Positions 32,576 through 40,729 of a stretch of 64,000 nucleotides of DNA are shown piece by piece. Source of the stretch: Elusimicrobia bacterium HGW-Elusimicrobia-1. Its GTDB lineage: Bacteria; Elusimicrobiota; Endomicrobiia; PHAN01. The first letter of the stretch is position 1. Each line of letters begins with the position of its first letter. The translations under genes were made by a program, and so were the position numbers. The notes under the pieces were generated by a model that worked only from the letters and a program-made list of their open reading frames with translations, was not told where the DNA came from and made no database searches. The stretch spans positions 62,001 to 126,000 of the forward strand of contig PHAN01000003.1 in assembly GCA_002841695.1 (NCBI GenBank), written 5' to 3'.

Positions 32576-33823
32576 ATGGAATCAGCCGTATTAATTATTA
32601 TCGTCAAACTTCTGATATACGCCGGATTTTTCGCCGCGCTGGCTTTTTTTGCCGGCAGCGAGACAGCGATAACGTCACTTGATAAACGCGGTATGGAGTC
32701 GGCCGGCAGAGCCGAAAAATTCGACTTCTGGACCCGCCATCCCGAACGAATACTGAGCACGATACTTGTGGGCACCAATCTGGCTATGGCGGGAGTAGGT
32801 GTCGTGGCCGTGAGCATCGCAAAGGATATGGCGGCATCCAATCGCATTCTGGCATGGACTATTCCGTCCGTTACGCCGGCGCTGGTGCTGATATTCGGCG
32901 AAATTCTTCCCAAAACATATTCGCGGTATAACGCGGTTTCCGTCGGCAAACACAGTATCGGAGCGCTGGTCGCGCTTTCCTCGGCGTTTGATATCGTAAA
33001 TAAATTTCTTCTTAAAATATCGGAATTCTTCATCGGAGTGTCGCCGGGAACGGAGCCGTCTTTCAAAAGCAGCCGCGAAATAAAAAGATTTCTCGACGCC
33101 ACGGATATAGGCGTTGCCCGCGACACCAGGACACTTCTTAAAAATATAATAGATTTCCGCTCCAGGCGCGTCAAGGACGTAATGATTCCTCGCAGGGAAA
33201 TAGTGGCGGTTGATATATCGCGTCCGAGAGAAGAGATATTCGATAAAATCATAAAATCGGGATATTCGCGCCTGCCGGCATATCGCGGTACGCTTGAAAA
33301 TATGGCGGGTGTAATATACGCCAAAGATATAGCGTTTTCTTACCGCAACAAGGACCTTATCGTTATAGACGACCTCATACGTCCGGCTTATTTTCATCCC
33401 GAAAACGCGCTCGTGGCGAAGCTCCTGAGAAAATTCCGCGAGGGCCGGTTTCATATGGCCGTAATCGTCGACGAACACGGGCTTATAACCGGACTGGTCA
33501 CTATCGAGGATATCGTCGAAGAAATAGTCGGAGAAGTGTGGGACGAACACGATGTCAGGGAAACCAACGTCACCAGATTTCCCGACGGCAGCGTTATGTT
33601 CGACGCGAAAGAATCCCTGTCCGCCGCCGCAACGGAGCTGAAGACCGCATTGCCGTCCGCGGATTATTCCACCGTCGGAGGATGGATAACCGGCATTTTC
33701 GGGGAAATACCCCGCGCCGGCGCGCGCGTTTCGTGGGAAAATCTCGACATAGAAATTGTGGAAGCCGACGGCAGACGGGTGAAAAAAATAAAAATCAGCA
33801 AAATCCAAAAGGAACCTAACTGA
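32576..33823 (+). CDS. CNNM/CorC-type transporter with CorC_HlyC domain
   Basis: 415 residues: DUF21 domain (FFAGSETAITSLDKRG, FGEILPKTYSRYNA), CBS pair (VMIPRREIVAVD, VTIEDIVEEIVGEVWDEHD) and a C-terminal CorC_HlyC domain (about 330-410; FPDGSVMFDA, YSTVGGWITGIFGEIP). Probably a magnesium transporter or regulator of magnesium efflux. Placed between its shorter paralogue and mgtE, with 4 and 2 bases between genes. Confidence 0.92.
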   Translation: MESAVLIIIVKLLIYAGFFAALAFFAGSETAITSLDKRGMESAGRAEKFDFWTRHPERILSTILVGTNLAMAGVGVVAVSIAKDMAASNRILAWTIPSVTPALVLIFGEILPKTYSRYNAVSVGKHSIGALVALSSAFDIVNKFLLKISEFFIGVSPGTEPSFKSSREIKRFLDATDIGVARDTRTLLKNIIDFRSRRVKDVMIPRREIVAVDISRPREEIFDKIIKSGYSRLPAYRGTLENMAGVIYAKDIAFSYRNKDLIVIDDLIRPAYFHPENALVAKLLRKFREGRFHMAVIVDEHGLITGLVTIEDIVEEIVGEVWDEHDVRETNVTRFPDGSVMFDAKESLSAAATELKTALPSADYSTVGGWITGIFGEIPRAGARVSWENLDIEIVEADGRRVKKIKISKIQKEPN

Positions 33824-33825
33824 AT

Positions 33826-35226
33826 ATGAACTCCCGCAAAAAAAAGATACAGTCATGGGCGCTGTTTTATCCGGAGATGGTTATTGCCGTAAAAGAACGA
33901 GATTATGAACGTCTGAAAGAAATCCTCGACGAAATACATCCCGTGGACATCGCCGATGCCTGGGAAAAATTCGACGCGGACGGACGGCTGGTTATCTTTA
34001 AGCTTTTGAGGCCGTCTAAAGCCATAGAAGTTTTTGAGGAACTCGACGTGCCGGATCAGCGTCATATACTCGATAATATCGAAGCCGCGCAGGCGGGGCG
34101 GCTCCTCGACGAAACGCCTTCCGACGTGAAAGCCCAGATTTTCTGGAAGATATCTCCCCGTCAGCACAAAAAATTTATGTCGCTGATGCGCTCCGAGGAA
34201 GCCGAGAAAGTCAGAAAAACTCTTGAATATCCCAAGGGCACGGCGGGTTTCCTGATGAACGCCGACTTCATCGATCTGAAACCCGACATGACCATCAAAC
34301 AGGCGCTCGAAAGAATCCAGCGTCTCGGCCGCTCCCGCAGGATAGAGAATCTCTACGCTTTTTATGTCATCGACGATGACTCGAAACTGCTGGGCGGCCT
34401 CACCCTCAGGCGCATCATAGCTCTGCCGCCGGACTCAAAAGTCCGCGATTCGATGTCTTCCGTCGGAGTGATTACACTTTCGCCCGATATGCCCGAAGAT
34501 GAAGTCGCGCGGATTTTCGCGCGCTACGACCTTACGTGCGCTCCTGTGTCCGACGAGAACGGGCGGCTTGCGGGTATTGTCGTGATAGACGACGTCGTCG
34601 ACATAATTCAAAAACTCAATACCAAAGAGATGTACGAAATCGGCAAGATGTCGTCGGAAGGCGGCGAAATAATCAGTTACAAGACGGCCAAAGTTTTCGA
34701 TTTGGTCCGCCGCCGCGCCGGATGGCTGATATTTCTTCTGGCCGTCAACTTTCTATCGGGTACGGTGCTTCAGACCTTTGAGTCGGCGCTGGCAGCGGTT
34801 GTTTCACTGGCGTTTTTCATACCGATGCTTCTTGACGCGGGCGGCAATGCCGGCGCGCAGACGTCGATTACGATAATTCGCGGCCTTGCCACGGGCGACG
34901 TCGATTTGAGCAATGTTAAAAAAATCGTAAGAGTGGAGATGGCCGCAGCGTTTTTTATGGCGATAATAGTCGGAGTAGTGGCGTTTATGAGAGCGTCTCT
35001 GATAGGCGAGGGGATATTTCTGGCGCTTACGGTGGGACTGAGTATGGCGACCGTCATAATGGTTGCCATATCGACGGGCATAGCGCTTCCTCTGATATCC
35101 AAAAAAGCCGGCCTCGACCCAGCGGTTCTGGCGGGGCCCATCACCACAACAATAGTGGACGTCATCGGATTGATAGTTTATTTCAAGATAGCGCAGATGC
35201 TTCTGCCGCAACTTAAACATTTGTGA
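33826..35226 (+). CDS. mgtE: Magnesium transporter MgtE
   Basis: 466 residues. N-terminal MgtE_N superhelical domain (about 1-140), CBS pair (about 145-265), plug helix and five membrane helices. PMLLDAGGNAGAQTS is the pore motif and AGPITTTIVDVIGLIVYF the last-helix motif with the conserved Asp. Mg2+ channel gated by cytoplasmic Mg2+ through the CBS domains. Together with the two CNNM-like genes it forms a magnesium-handling block inside the ybeY-recO interval. Confidence 0.95.
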   Translation: MNSRKKKIQSWALFYPEMVIAVKERDYERLKEILDEIHPVDIADAWEKFDADGRLVIFKLLRPSKAIEVFEELDVPDQRHILDNIEAAQAGRLLDETPSDVKAQIFWKISPRQHKKFMSLMRSEEAEKVRKTLEYPKGTAGFLMNADFIDLKPDMTIKQALERIQRLGRSRRIENLYAFYVIDDDSKLLGGLTLRRIIALPPDSKVRDSMSSVGVITLSPDMPEDEVARIFARYDLTCAPVSDENGRLAGIVVIDDVVDIIQKLNTKEMYEIGKMSSEGGEIISYKTAKVFDLVRRRAGWLIFLLAVNFLSGTVLQTFESALAAVVSLAFFIPMLLDAGGNAGAQTSITIIRGLATGDVDLSNVKKIVRVEMAAAFFMAIIVGVVAFMRASLIGEGIFLALTVGLSMATVIMVAISTGIALPLISKKAGLDPAVLAGPITTTIVDVIGLIVYFKIAQMLLPQLKHL

Positions 35227-35867
35227 GATACGAAAAGACAAATTGCATAGCGCTCGACGCATCGCCTTCGGGAGAATCCGATAAGACGCTGCTGTTGTGC
35301 ACGCAAACCTTCGGCAAGATAACGGCGGTGGCTCCCGGAGCGCTCAAACCCGCCGCCAGATTATCGGCGTCGCTGGAACCGTTCAGAGAATCGCGTATAT
35401 CGCTGTGGGGACGACCGCATTCTTTCAGAAACAGAATAACTTCGGCCGTGGTCGAGGAGCCGTTCGCGGGACTTTTTGACTCGGGCGAACGGATTCGGCA
35501 GGCCTTTGAATGCGCGCGCATATACGCGGCGGTTACGCCGTACTTTGAGACCGACGACGTAAAATATAATCTTGTGCGTCGTTCGCTGGAATTGCTGAGC
35601 CGCTCGGACAATCCGCGAGTGATCACGCCGGCGTTCACTTTACGGATGCTTAAAATTTCCGGCTATGACTTTGCCAGACAATATCCGCGCGCCAGGCTCG
35701 CCGACCGCCGTATAGCCGTTCTGGCGGAGCGGCTCGCGCGGCTCTCCGGCGATGACCTTGCTTTCGAGAAGGTCGACGATGAGTCTGCATCGCGGCTGAC
35801 ATTCGCTCTGGAAGCATACATAGAAGACATCTGCGGCGCGAAAAGGCGTCCTGCGGCCGCGTTATAA
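35223..35867 (+). CDS. recO: DNA repair protein RecO
   Basis: 214 residues. An OB-fold N-terminus (ALDASPSGESDKTLLLCTQT, FGKITAVAPGALK) and a helical C-terminal part (FELARIYAAVTPYF-like region; LRMLKISGYDF) match RecO. The zinc-finger cysteines of some RecO proteins are absent. RecO loads RecA onto SSB-coated DNA with RecR. Start is GTG overlapping the mgtE stop (GTGA). The usual downstream partner glyQ is separated from it by the DUF3800 module. Confidence 0.85.
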   Translation: MRYEKTNCIALDASPSGESDKTLLLCTQTFGKITAVAPGALKPAARLSASLEPFRESRISLWGRPHSFRNRITSAVVEEPFAGLFDSGERIRQAFECARIYAAVTPYFETDDVKYNLVRRSLELLSRSDNPRVITPAFTLRMLKISGYDFARQYPRARLADRRIAVLAERLARLSGDDLAFEKVDDESASRLTFALEAYIEDICGAKRRPAAAL

Positions 35868-35948
35868 AAATAAAAGGGGCGGGGCAGTGGAATTTAGTAA
35901 AACGGGGTTTCAAAATTTCTTCCTTTGTAAAGGGAGATTAAAGCGTAT

Positions 35949-36581
35949 ATGTATATTTTTTTGGATGAATCCGGCGATTTGGGTTTTGATTTTAGCAAGG
36001 CCCATACAACAAGCCATTTGGTAATAACCGTATTGGTTGCGCGGGACAAAACGGGATTTGAAAGAGCTGTTAAAAGAACACTGAAGAATAAAGTAAATCG
36101 CCGTAGAAACAGCGTTAACGAGATAAAGGGTTCGGATACCGCGTTCGAAGTAAAAAAATATTTCTATAACACGCTCTTAAAATATGAAACTGATTTTGAG
36201 ATTTACGCGGTGATATTGAATAAGAGGCGAGTTTACAAGTATTTATCTTCGGAGCCGGAGATGCTTTATGCCTTTCTTTCAAAGTTTCTTTTGGAAAAAT
36301 GCCCCTTCGAGCAAGCTATAGACAGGATAATATTAACGATAGATAAAAGAAGCCGCAAACAGGGAGTGGAAAGTTTTAACAAATATCTCCTGAGTTATTT
36401 GAAAGCGCAATTGCCTAAGATAGACATATATCATAATCATTCGTACGCGAGCAAAGGTCTGCAAGCGGTTGATTTGTTCTGTTGGGGGGTTTTCAGAAAG
36501 TATGAACGGAAAGATGCGGAATGGTACGATATGTATAAAGATAAAATCAGATTCGAGACCATGTATCTACCACAGAAATAA
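35949..36581 (+). CDS. DUF3800 family protein (copy B)
   Basis: 210 residues. Canonical N-terminus MYIFLDESGDLGFDF, a middle aspartate in IILTIDKRSRKQG, and C-terminal SKGLQAVDLFCWGVFRKYE. These three acidic motifs are the conserved ones of DUF3800 and are compatible with an RNase H-like active site (inference). GGGAG lies 11-15 bases before ATG 35949. Markedly AT-rich and lysine-rich compared with recO and glyQ. Paralogue of 831-1499 and, like it, followed by a convergent promoter and structured RNA. The module interrupts the recO-glyQ neighbourhood. Confidence 0.92.
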   Translation: MYIFLDESGDLGFDFSKAHTTSHLVITVLVARDKTGFERAVKRTLKNKVNRRRNSVNEIKGSDTAFEVKKYFYNTLLKYETDFEIYAVILNKRRVYKYLSSEPEMLYAFLSKFLLEKCPFEQAIDRIILTIDKRSRKQGVESFNKYLLSYLKAQLPKIDIYHNHSYASKGLQAVDLFCWGVFRKYERKDAEWYDMYKDKIRFETMYLPQK

Positions 36582-36680
36582 AGAAGGAAGCGACCCCTTT
36601 TGAACGCTTCCCCGCGAATATTATCCAATCTTACGAAAGGGAACTTCGCGGGAATTCAAAAGGACTTACTCGCTTCCTCT
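36579..36680 (-). ncRNA. Putative structured RNA B, convergent with DUF3800 gene B
   Basis: On the minus strand the predicted transcript folds into one long interrupted hairpin: AGGAAGCGA (36678-36670) with TCGCTTCCT (36593-36585), CCTTTTGAA (36663-36655) with TTCAAAAGG (36604-36596), and CCCGCGAA (36652-36645) with TTCGCGGG (36618-36611), around a 26-base apical loop. A U-rich 3' end (CTTCTTTATTTC) abuts the DUF3800 stop codon. All three helices are perfect. No reading frame is present. Sequence differs from RNA A. Confidence 0.6.
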
Positions 36681-36686
36681 TGACGC

Positions 36687-36716
36687 AGTATATAAGATTG
36701 CTTGCCGGCTTGTCAA
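36687..36716 (-). promoter_or_regulatory. Sigma70-type promoter for putative RNA B
   Basis: Minus strand TTGACA (36716-36711), 18 bases, TATACT (36692-36687), followed by GCGTCAAG and then the first helix of the RNA at 36678. Nearly the same arrangement as at 1576-1604. Confidence 0.7.
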
Positions 36717-36749
36717 GTCCGCCATGCTTCAATTTCAAGGAGACACAAT

Positions 36750-37649
36750 ATGACATTTCAGGAAATCATTATGGCTTTGGAGCGTTTCTGGGCGCGGCGC
36801 GGATGTGTTATATGGCAGCCCTACGACATTGAGAAAGGCGCGGGCACTTTCAATCCGGCGACGTTTTTAAAATGTCTGGGGCCGACGCCCTGGAAAGCGG
36901 CCTACGTGGAACCCTCGCGTCGTCCCGCCGACGGAAGATACGGAGAAAATCCCAACCGGCTGTGCCACTATTACCAGTATCAGGCAATTCTTAAGCCCGC
37001 CCCCGAAAACGCCCAGGGGCTGTATCTTGAATCTCTGGCGGCTATCGGATTGACGCCAAAAAAACACGACATAAGATTTGTGGAAGACGACTGGGAATCG
37101 CCCACTCTCGGCGCGTGGGGACTCGGATGGGAGGTCTGGCTCGACGGTATGGAAGTCACTCAATTTACCTATTTTCAGCAGATAGGCGGAATTACGCTTG
37201 ATCCCATCTCTCTTGAAATAACCTACGGGCTGGAGCGTCTGGCGATGTTCGCGCAGGGAGTTTCCAGCGTCTACGACGTAAAATGGAACCGCGACTTGAC
37301 GTACGGCGACATCCACAAGCGCGACGAATACCAGTTTTCCAAATATAACTTCCAAGAGGCCGACGTCGAAACGCTCCGGCAGGATTTCCAGAGGCACGAA
37401 GCCGAATGTCGCCGCCTCGTCGGTAAGGGACTTTTTCTTCCCGCCTATGATTTCGTCATGAAGGCCTCTCACGCCTTCAATCTGCTCGACGCCAGAGGCG
37501 CCATATCCGTATCGGAGCGCACCGCGTTCGTCGGACGTGTCAGGGGTCTTGCTAAGTCGGTAGCCGCCGCGTATGCGGAAGCCGAAGAGGCAAAAAAAAT
37601 CCCCGGTTCGGAAAATCCCGGGGAAATACTTTCTGCTTCGGGCGTCTGA
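36750..37649 (+). CDS. glyQ: Glycine-tRNA ligase alpha subunit
   Basis: 299 residues. [55 protein letters not shown] and FTYFQQIGG are GlyQ signature blocks; the class II motifs 2 and 3 are intact. The enzyme is an alpha2beta2 tetramer, so a beta subunit (glyS) is required; glyS does not follow here. AAGGAG (36737-36742) with 7-base spacing fixes ATG 36750. A minus-strand PilZ gene converges on it. Confidence 0.96.
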   Translation: MTFQEIIMALERFWARRGCVIWQPYDIEKGAGTFNPATFLKCLGPTPWKAAYVEPSRRPADGRYGENPNRLCHYYQYQAILKPAPENAQGLYLESLAAIGLTPKKHDIRFVEDDWESPTLGAWGLGWEVWLDGMEVTQFTYFQQIGGITLDPISLEITYGLERLAMFAQGVSSVYDVKWNRDLTYGDIHKRDEYQFSKYNFQEADVETLRQDFQRHEAECRRLVGKGLFLPAYDFVMKASHAFNLLDARGAISVSERTAFVGRVRGLAKSVAAAYAEAEEAKKIPGSENPGEILSASGV

Positions 37650-37661
37650 TGCGTGTCGGCG

Positions 37662-38090
37662 TCAGGCCTGCTTGTTTTGCCCGGTCGCGTTCTTGGCTGC
37701 CGCCGCTCTCATTCTGTTCATCTCTTCTCTGGCGAAAGCCAGCACTTGTTTTACGGAGTGCTTGTCGTTGGCGTAGTCGTCGAACCTAACGCCGTAAACC
37801 CACGTGGGCGGCTGAGCGTGTCTGCGCATAACCTTGCCCGATAACGTGACTTTGTGCGCAGGCAGCGTGAATTCAAGAACCACTTCGTCGTCCACTTTGT
37901 ATTCGGTGAAACATTCCACGGCCGCACCGCCGGAGCTGATGTCCACAACGGCAGCCCGCGCGTAGCGCTCTTCCTCGCTGCGGAAGCGCGCCGGAGCTAT
38001 GGCCACCATTCCGTGTATCTTGAATCTTTCGGGTCTTTTGGCGAAGCCGTATCGCGCGCGAAGGTACGCGTCTTTGAGCCACTTTATCAT
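37662..38090 (-). CDS. PilZ domain protein
   Basis: 142 residues. VVDISSGGAAVE matches the (D/N)xSxxG motif of PilZ, preceded by an arginine-containing stretch (ARFRSEEERYAR) that could supply the RxxxR c-di-GMP ligands, and followed by a beta-rich region ending VYGVRFDDY. A probable c-di-GMP receptor; the window also has pilus retraction/assembly genes near its end. TATAAT (38103-38098 on the minus strand) lies only 7 bases before the ATG, so the transcript may be leaderless. Confidence 0.8.
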   Translation of the reverse strand: MIKWLKDAYLRARYGFAKRPERFKIHGMVAIAPARFRSEEERYARAAVVDISSGGAAVECFTEYKVDDEVVLEFTLPAHKVTLSGKVMRRHAQPPTWVYGVRFDDYANDKHSVKQVLAFAREEMNRMRAAAAKNATGQNKQA

Positions 38091-38175
38091 GTTTTGAATT
38101 ATATAAAATTTATGTTAAAATAACTCGCGCGAAAGACGGAAGTGAGCAAAATCACACCCGTCGCGCCTACCCCCG

Positions 38176-38811
38176 ATGAGGAAGCATCTTTTTATCACTC
38201 TGGAAGGCCCCGAAGGTTCGGGCAAAACAACCCACGCAAAGCTTCTGAAAAATTACCTCGTAGAAGCGGGTTATTCCGTCGTGCACACCCGCGAGCCCGG
38301 CGGCAATCCGGTCGCCGAAGCCATAAGGCATATTCTTCTGTCGCCGGACAACCGCGTTCATCCCATGACGGAATTGCTTTTATACGAGGCGGCCCGCAAT
38401 CAGCATACGCAGGACGTCATCATTCCGGCGCTCGGCGCCGACCGCGTCGTAATATGCGAGAGATACACGGACGCCACCGTCGCCTATCAGGGTTACGGCA
38501 GAGGCATCGATCTGGAAATTGTGGCTTCTCTTAACAGGATAGCCACCGACGGCATAAAGCCCGACCTTACGATATACCTCGACATTGACGCCGACGAAGG
38601 CCTTGCAAAGGCCCGTCGCAAGGATGATTTTGTCGACGGCGACAGAATGGAAAAAGAGTCGGTCGTATTTCACCGCAAGGTCAGACAGGGCTATCTTAAA
38701 AGCGCCCGCAGCGAATCCCGCCGAATAAAAGTAATCCCTGTTCAGCCGGACATCAACTCCACCCACAGAAGGATTCTCTCTGAGGTCCTCAAGGTTCTGA
38801 AAGCAAAATGA
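38176..38811 (+). CDS. tmk: Thymidylate kinase
   Basis: 211 residues. P-loop GPEGSGKTT (11-19), TREPGGNPVAEAIRHILL (DRx/REPGG dTMP site), ERYTDATVAYQGYGRG and the LID region GDRMEKESVVFHRKVRQGYL. Phosphorylates dTMP to dTDP. It starts the tmk-holB-ricT-metG run, an order also found in Firmicutes. Confidence 0.95.
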   Translation: MRKHLFITLEGPEGSGKTTHAKLLKNYLVEAGYSVVHTREPGGNPVAEAIRHILLSPDNRVHPMTELLLYEAARNQHTQDVIIPALGADRVVICERYTDATVAYQGYGRGIDLEIVASLNRIATDGIKPDLTIYLDIDADEGLAKARRKDDFVDGDRMEKESVVFHRKVRQGYLKSARSESRRIKVIPVQPDINSTHRRILSEVLKVLKAK

Positions 38812-39695
38812 GTTTTGAAAACATAATCGGCCAAAAAAAAGCCGTGGAGATTCTCGGTAAGTACGCCGCGTCTTCTCCGCCGCAGGCGTTGCTTTTCACC
38901 GGCCCCGACGGCGTAGGACGGTCGGCCTCGGCGCTGGAGTTCGCGCGGGCGCTTAACTGCGAAAACGGCCACGCCTCAACGAGCGATTGCCAATGCCGTT
39001 CCTGCCGCGCCGTGGCCGACTTGAGCCATCCCGCGGTAATTTACGTCGACGACGAATATCAGTGGCAGATTCTTGGGCGCGATGTCAAAGAATTCAGCAT
39101 CGACACTGTGCGGGCCATACAGAAAGCGCTTTCACTGAAGCTTTCGTACGGTCGCAAGGCGGTTGTAATAGTGACCGACGCCCAAAAACTTTCGGGCGAA
39201 GCGGCCAACTCTTTTTTGAAAACGCTCGAAGAACCGTCGTCCGCCGCGGTGCTTATATTGATTTGCCGCTCCAAGAAGGAAATGCCGCGAACAATCGTGT
39301 CGCGCTGTCAGTCGGTTTTTTTCGCGGCTTTGTCTGACGGAGACGTTGAGGGGATTCTTAAGCGGCTCCGTCCGGATTGCGCCTCCGCCGCCGCCATCGC
39401 GCGGGCTTCCGTGGGGTCGGTATCGAGGGCGCTTCTGTTTGAGGAAAAAGCCGACAGGTACAGAGAACTCAAAAAAAAGTTCGAGCGTCTGGAATTGGGC
39501 GAATTCAAGGACGAGGATCTCGGCGGATTTTTGGATTATATGGCCGCGGCTTTCCGCGCGGGTTTCACGTCGTCGCCGTCGGAGAATCTTTTCCGGATAG
39601 AGGCGCTTCACGACGCCCGCCGGCTTGCCGCCGAGGGCGTAAATAAAAATATGGTGCTTTCCAATCTGCACGCGCGGCTCCGCGCGTCCGGTTAA
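38808..39695 (+). CDS. holB: DNA polymerase III delta' subunit-like protein
   Basis: 295 residues, AAA+ clamp-loader type. FTGPDGVGRSASALEFARAL is a degenerate Walker A (Lys replaced by Arg, as expected for the non-hydrolysing delta' subunit). A zinc-binding patch CENGHASTSDCQCRSC follows, then TDAQKLSGEAANSFLKTLEE and SRCQSVFF (SRC motif). Start overlaps tmk by ATGA. It could also be annotated as a DnaX-like protein, but the altered P-loop and length favour delta'. Confidence 0.88.
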   Translation: MSFENIIGQKKAVEILGKYAASSPPQALLFTGPDGVGRSASALEFARALNCENGHASTSDCQCRSCRAVADLSHPAVIYVDDEYQWQILGRDVKEFSIDTVRAIQKALSLKLSYGRKAVVIVTDAQKLSGEAANSFLKTLEEPSSAAVLILICRSKKEMPRTIVSRCQSVFFAALSDGDVEGILKRLRPDCASAAAIARASVGSVSRALLFEEKADRYRELKKKFERLELGEFKDEDLGGFLDYMAAAFRAGFTSSPSENLFRIEALHDARRLAAEGVNKNMVLSNLHARLRASG

Positions 39696-39701
39696 AATCA
39701 T

Positions 39702-40490
39702 ATGCCTCTTGCAATAGAAATATCCGTAAGAAAAAAACGCGACAAACTAAATTGCGACGCCGGCGAACACGACCTGTCTATCGGCGACAAAGTGCTGGTC
39801 GAATCCGAACACGGCCTTGAGACCGGAGTTGTCGTGCGCAAGGAAAGGTTCGTCGACAAAGACGTGCGCTCCGACGGCAAAGTCGTCCGGCGTCTCACAA
39901 AAGAAGATGAAAGCCGCCTGGCCGACAACCGCCGCAACGAATGCAGGGTGCTCAGATTGATAGCGCAAAAAATCGAGGACAGCGAGATAGAAATGCGCCT
40001 GAGCGCCATAGAATATAACTTCGACCGGAGCAAATTATTCGTTTATTATACCGCCGAGAGCAGGGTCGATTTCAGAGAATTCATCAAATCCTTGGGGCAC
40101 ACTCTAAAGACGCGCATACAAATGGTTCAGATAGGCGTAAGAGACGAATCCAAAATGTTGGGCGGTTTGGGCGTTTGCGGGCGTGTATTTTGCTGCGCCG
40201 GTCACATGAAGGGATTCGGTTCAATATCGATAGATATGGCCAAGCATCAGGACCTTACGCTCAATATGCAGAAACTCTCCGGTCATTGCGGACGCCTGTT
40301 GTGCTGCCTGGCGCACGAGGACAGGTTTTACGTCGAAGAAAAGAAAAAATATCCGAAGACCGGTATGCAGGCCGTGACCCCGGAGGGCCGCGCCGCGGTT
40401 CTTTCGTGCAATTATCTTACGGCCACGGTAACCGTGCGCCTTGCCGAGGGCGCGATAAAGACATTTAAACTCGCGGAAGTGAAATTTTAG
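39702..40490 (+). CDS. ricT: PSP1 family protein (RicT/YaaT-like)
   Basis: 262 residues. The PSP1 C-terminal core is unmistakable: FDRSKLFVYYTAESRVDFRE, MLGGLGVCGRVFCCAGH, and LSGHCGRLLCCLAHE with the paired cysteines that bind an iron-sulfur cluster in the Bacillus Ric complex. There RicT works with RicA and RicF in RNA maturation. The holB-ricT adjacency is conserved. No ricA/ricF are in the window. Confidence 0.9.
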   Translation: MPLAIEISVRKKRDKLNCDAGEHDLSIGDKVLVESEHGLETGVVVRKERFVDKDVRSDGKVVRRLTKEDESRLADNRRNECRVLRLIAQKIEDSEIEMRLSAIEYNFDRSKLFVYYTAESRVDFREFIKSLGHTLKTRIQMVQIGVRDESKMLGGLGVCGRVFCCAGHMKGFGSISIDMAKHQDLTLNMQKLSGHCGRLLCCLAHEDRFYVEEKKKYPKTGMQAVTPEGRAAVLSCNYLTATVTVRLAEGAIKTFKLAEVKF

Positions 40491-40722
40491 AAAGAGAGTC
40501 AGTTGAAAAACCCTATTATTTGTCATTCTGGGTCCTTCGGCGGCGTCATTCTGAGTTCTTCGGCGGTGTCATTCTGGGTCCTTCGGCGGCGTCATTCTGA
40601 GCGTAGCGAAGAATCTCATAATGCCTCAGGATAAACTCCGCGAAGACATTTTCCGATGAGAAACGAGACCCTTCACTTTGTTCAGGGTGACATTGTGGAC
40701 ACTTTTTCAATTGACTCAAAGA
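40491..40722. mobile_element. MITE-like element 2 (40496-40717) with 5-base target duplication
   Basis: Terminal inverted repeats GAGTCAGTTGAAAAA (40496-40510) and TTTTTCAATTGACTC (40703-40717) differ at one base. AAAGA is found directly outside both ends (40491-40495 and 40718-40722). The interior contains about three 23-base tandem units (GTCATTCTGGGTCCTTCGGC form, with GG(C/T)) and a GTTCAGGGTGACATTGTGGA end shared with 24141-24290 in inverted orientation. Non-coding. It begins one base after the ricT stop plus the duplicated target. Confidence 0.88.
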
Positions 40723-40729
40723 ATTATTT

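Noticed and set aside
32675-33856. A 393-codon minus-strand frame opposite the second CNNM gene
   Set aside because: Antisense to a well-supported DUF21-CBS-CorC protein; aromatic-rich low-similarity translation.
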